30,515 bases of DNA from an uncultured Desulfobacteraceae bacterium (lineage in GTDB: Bacteria > Desulfobacterota > Desulfobacteria > Desulfobacterales > UBA2174), in NCBI GenBank assembly GCA_937982505.1, contig CALJLV010000201.1, forward strand, positions 1-30,515, read 5' to 3'. The position numbers and the translations under genes were made by a program. Positions 30,302 to 30,515 of the stretch are shown piece by piece. Under the pieces are notes generated by a model, which saw only the letters and a list, made by a program, of their open reading frames with translations, made no database searches and was not told where the DNA came from. The first letter of the stretch is position 1. Each line of letters starts with the position of its first letter.

Positions 30302-30515
30302 TGGGGGGATCCTTTCTTCGAAAAAGGGCGCATGCTCGTCAGATGGCGTCGGATTATTATTCATACCATGGTTGCCGACGGAAAAACAACCGAAGCGGGC
30401 ACCGTTCGGCGACGCCATGATCGCGGCTCGGCAAGGCGTCCGCCGCAAAAAAAGCGACTTCTGGCTTGATCCGTCCAATTTCAACCCCGGCGGCCACCCG
30501 AACCAGGCATACCTG
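30302..30515. other. right-end region without a convincing complete gene
   Basis: This stretch has visibly lower G+C (about 54% in 30301-30420 by hand count). A plus-strand frame from the ATG at 30417 is open to the end of the window and reads plausibly (its tail contains FWLDPSNFNPGG), but it has no ribosome site. A minus-strand frame entering from the right edge and stopping near 30357 is also open. Neither is long enough to call. Confidence 0.3.

Noticed and set aside
1..30515. CRISPR arrays, tRNA or rRNA genes, insertion sequences
   Set aside because: Reading both strands I found no regularly spaced repeats, cloverleaf-like segments, transposase motifs or long terminal inverted repeats.

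Overview
The window reads as GC-rich chromosomal DNA (most genes look close to 70% G+C by eye) from an anaerobic Gram-negative bacterium, most likely a member of the Desulfobacterota (former Deltaproteobacteria). This is an inference from gene content: a cytoplasmic Hox-type NiFe hydrogenase with a NuoF-GltD fusion, a sigma-54 promoter, receiver-only regulators, Cache-domain sensors, a CoA-disulfide-reductase-like enzyme and lipoproteins. I see no rRNA, tRNA, CRISPR array, insertion sequence or prophage. About 28 protein genes can be supported. In many of them the antisense strand is open by GC bias alone.

Left region (1-6434). A minus-strand block holds an ECF sigma factor, a small one-TM protein (probable anti-sigma), a CpxP/Spy-like periplasmic protein, an OmpA-type lipoprotein with its own intrinsic terminator, and the N-terminal part of a CoA-disulfide-reductase-like flavoprotein that runs off the left edge. 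Divergent from the sigma operon is a MacA-MacB type efflux operon on the plus strand (adaptor, ATPase, permease). The layout resembles ECF/anti-sigma/periplasmic-sensor modules that control envelope efflux.

Centre (6507-20031). A secreted phosphodiester-glycosidase-like (DUF2233) gene lies on the minus strand. Divergent from it is an apparent operon of eight genes. It encodes HoxE/NuoE, a 1052-residue NuoF-GltD fusion, a NuoG-like iron-sulfur protein, NiFe hydrogenase small and large subunits, a receiver-only response regulator and two membrane histidine kinases. A textbook sigma-54 -24/-12 element lies 174 bp upstream of the first gene. The hydrogenase should couple H2 with NAD(H) through the NuoF module and probably with NADP(H) through the GltD module, possibly as a flavin-based bifurcating enzyme.

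Right region (20154-30515). A short plus-strand operon encodes a cyclic-nucleotide-binding-domain protein, a radical SAM protein and a small HTH/zinc-ribbon protein. Converging on it is a long minus-strand series: CBS-pair protein, divergent YchF-like NTPase, YdbH-YnbE-YdbL (intermembrane lipid-transport family), a PhnD-like binding protein and a Cache/zinc-motif membrane protein. The far right end is visibly less GC-rich. It carries an HEPN/MNT toxin-antitoxin-like pair whose HEPN gene has a frameshift.
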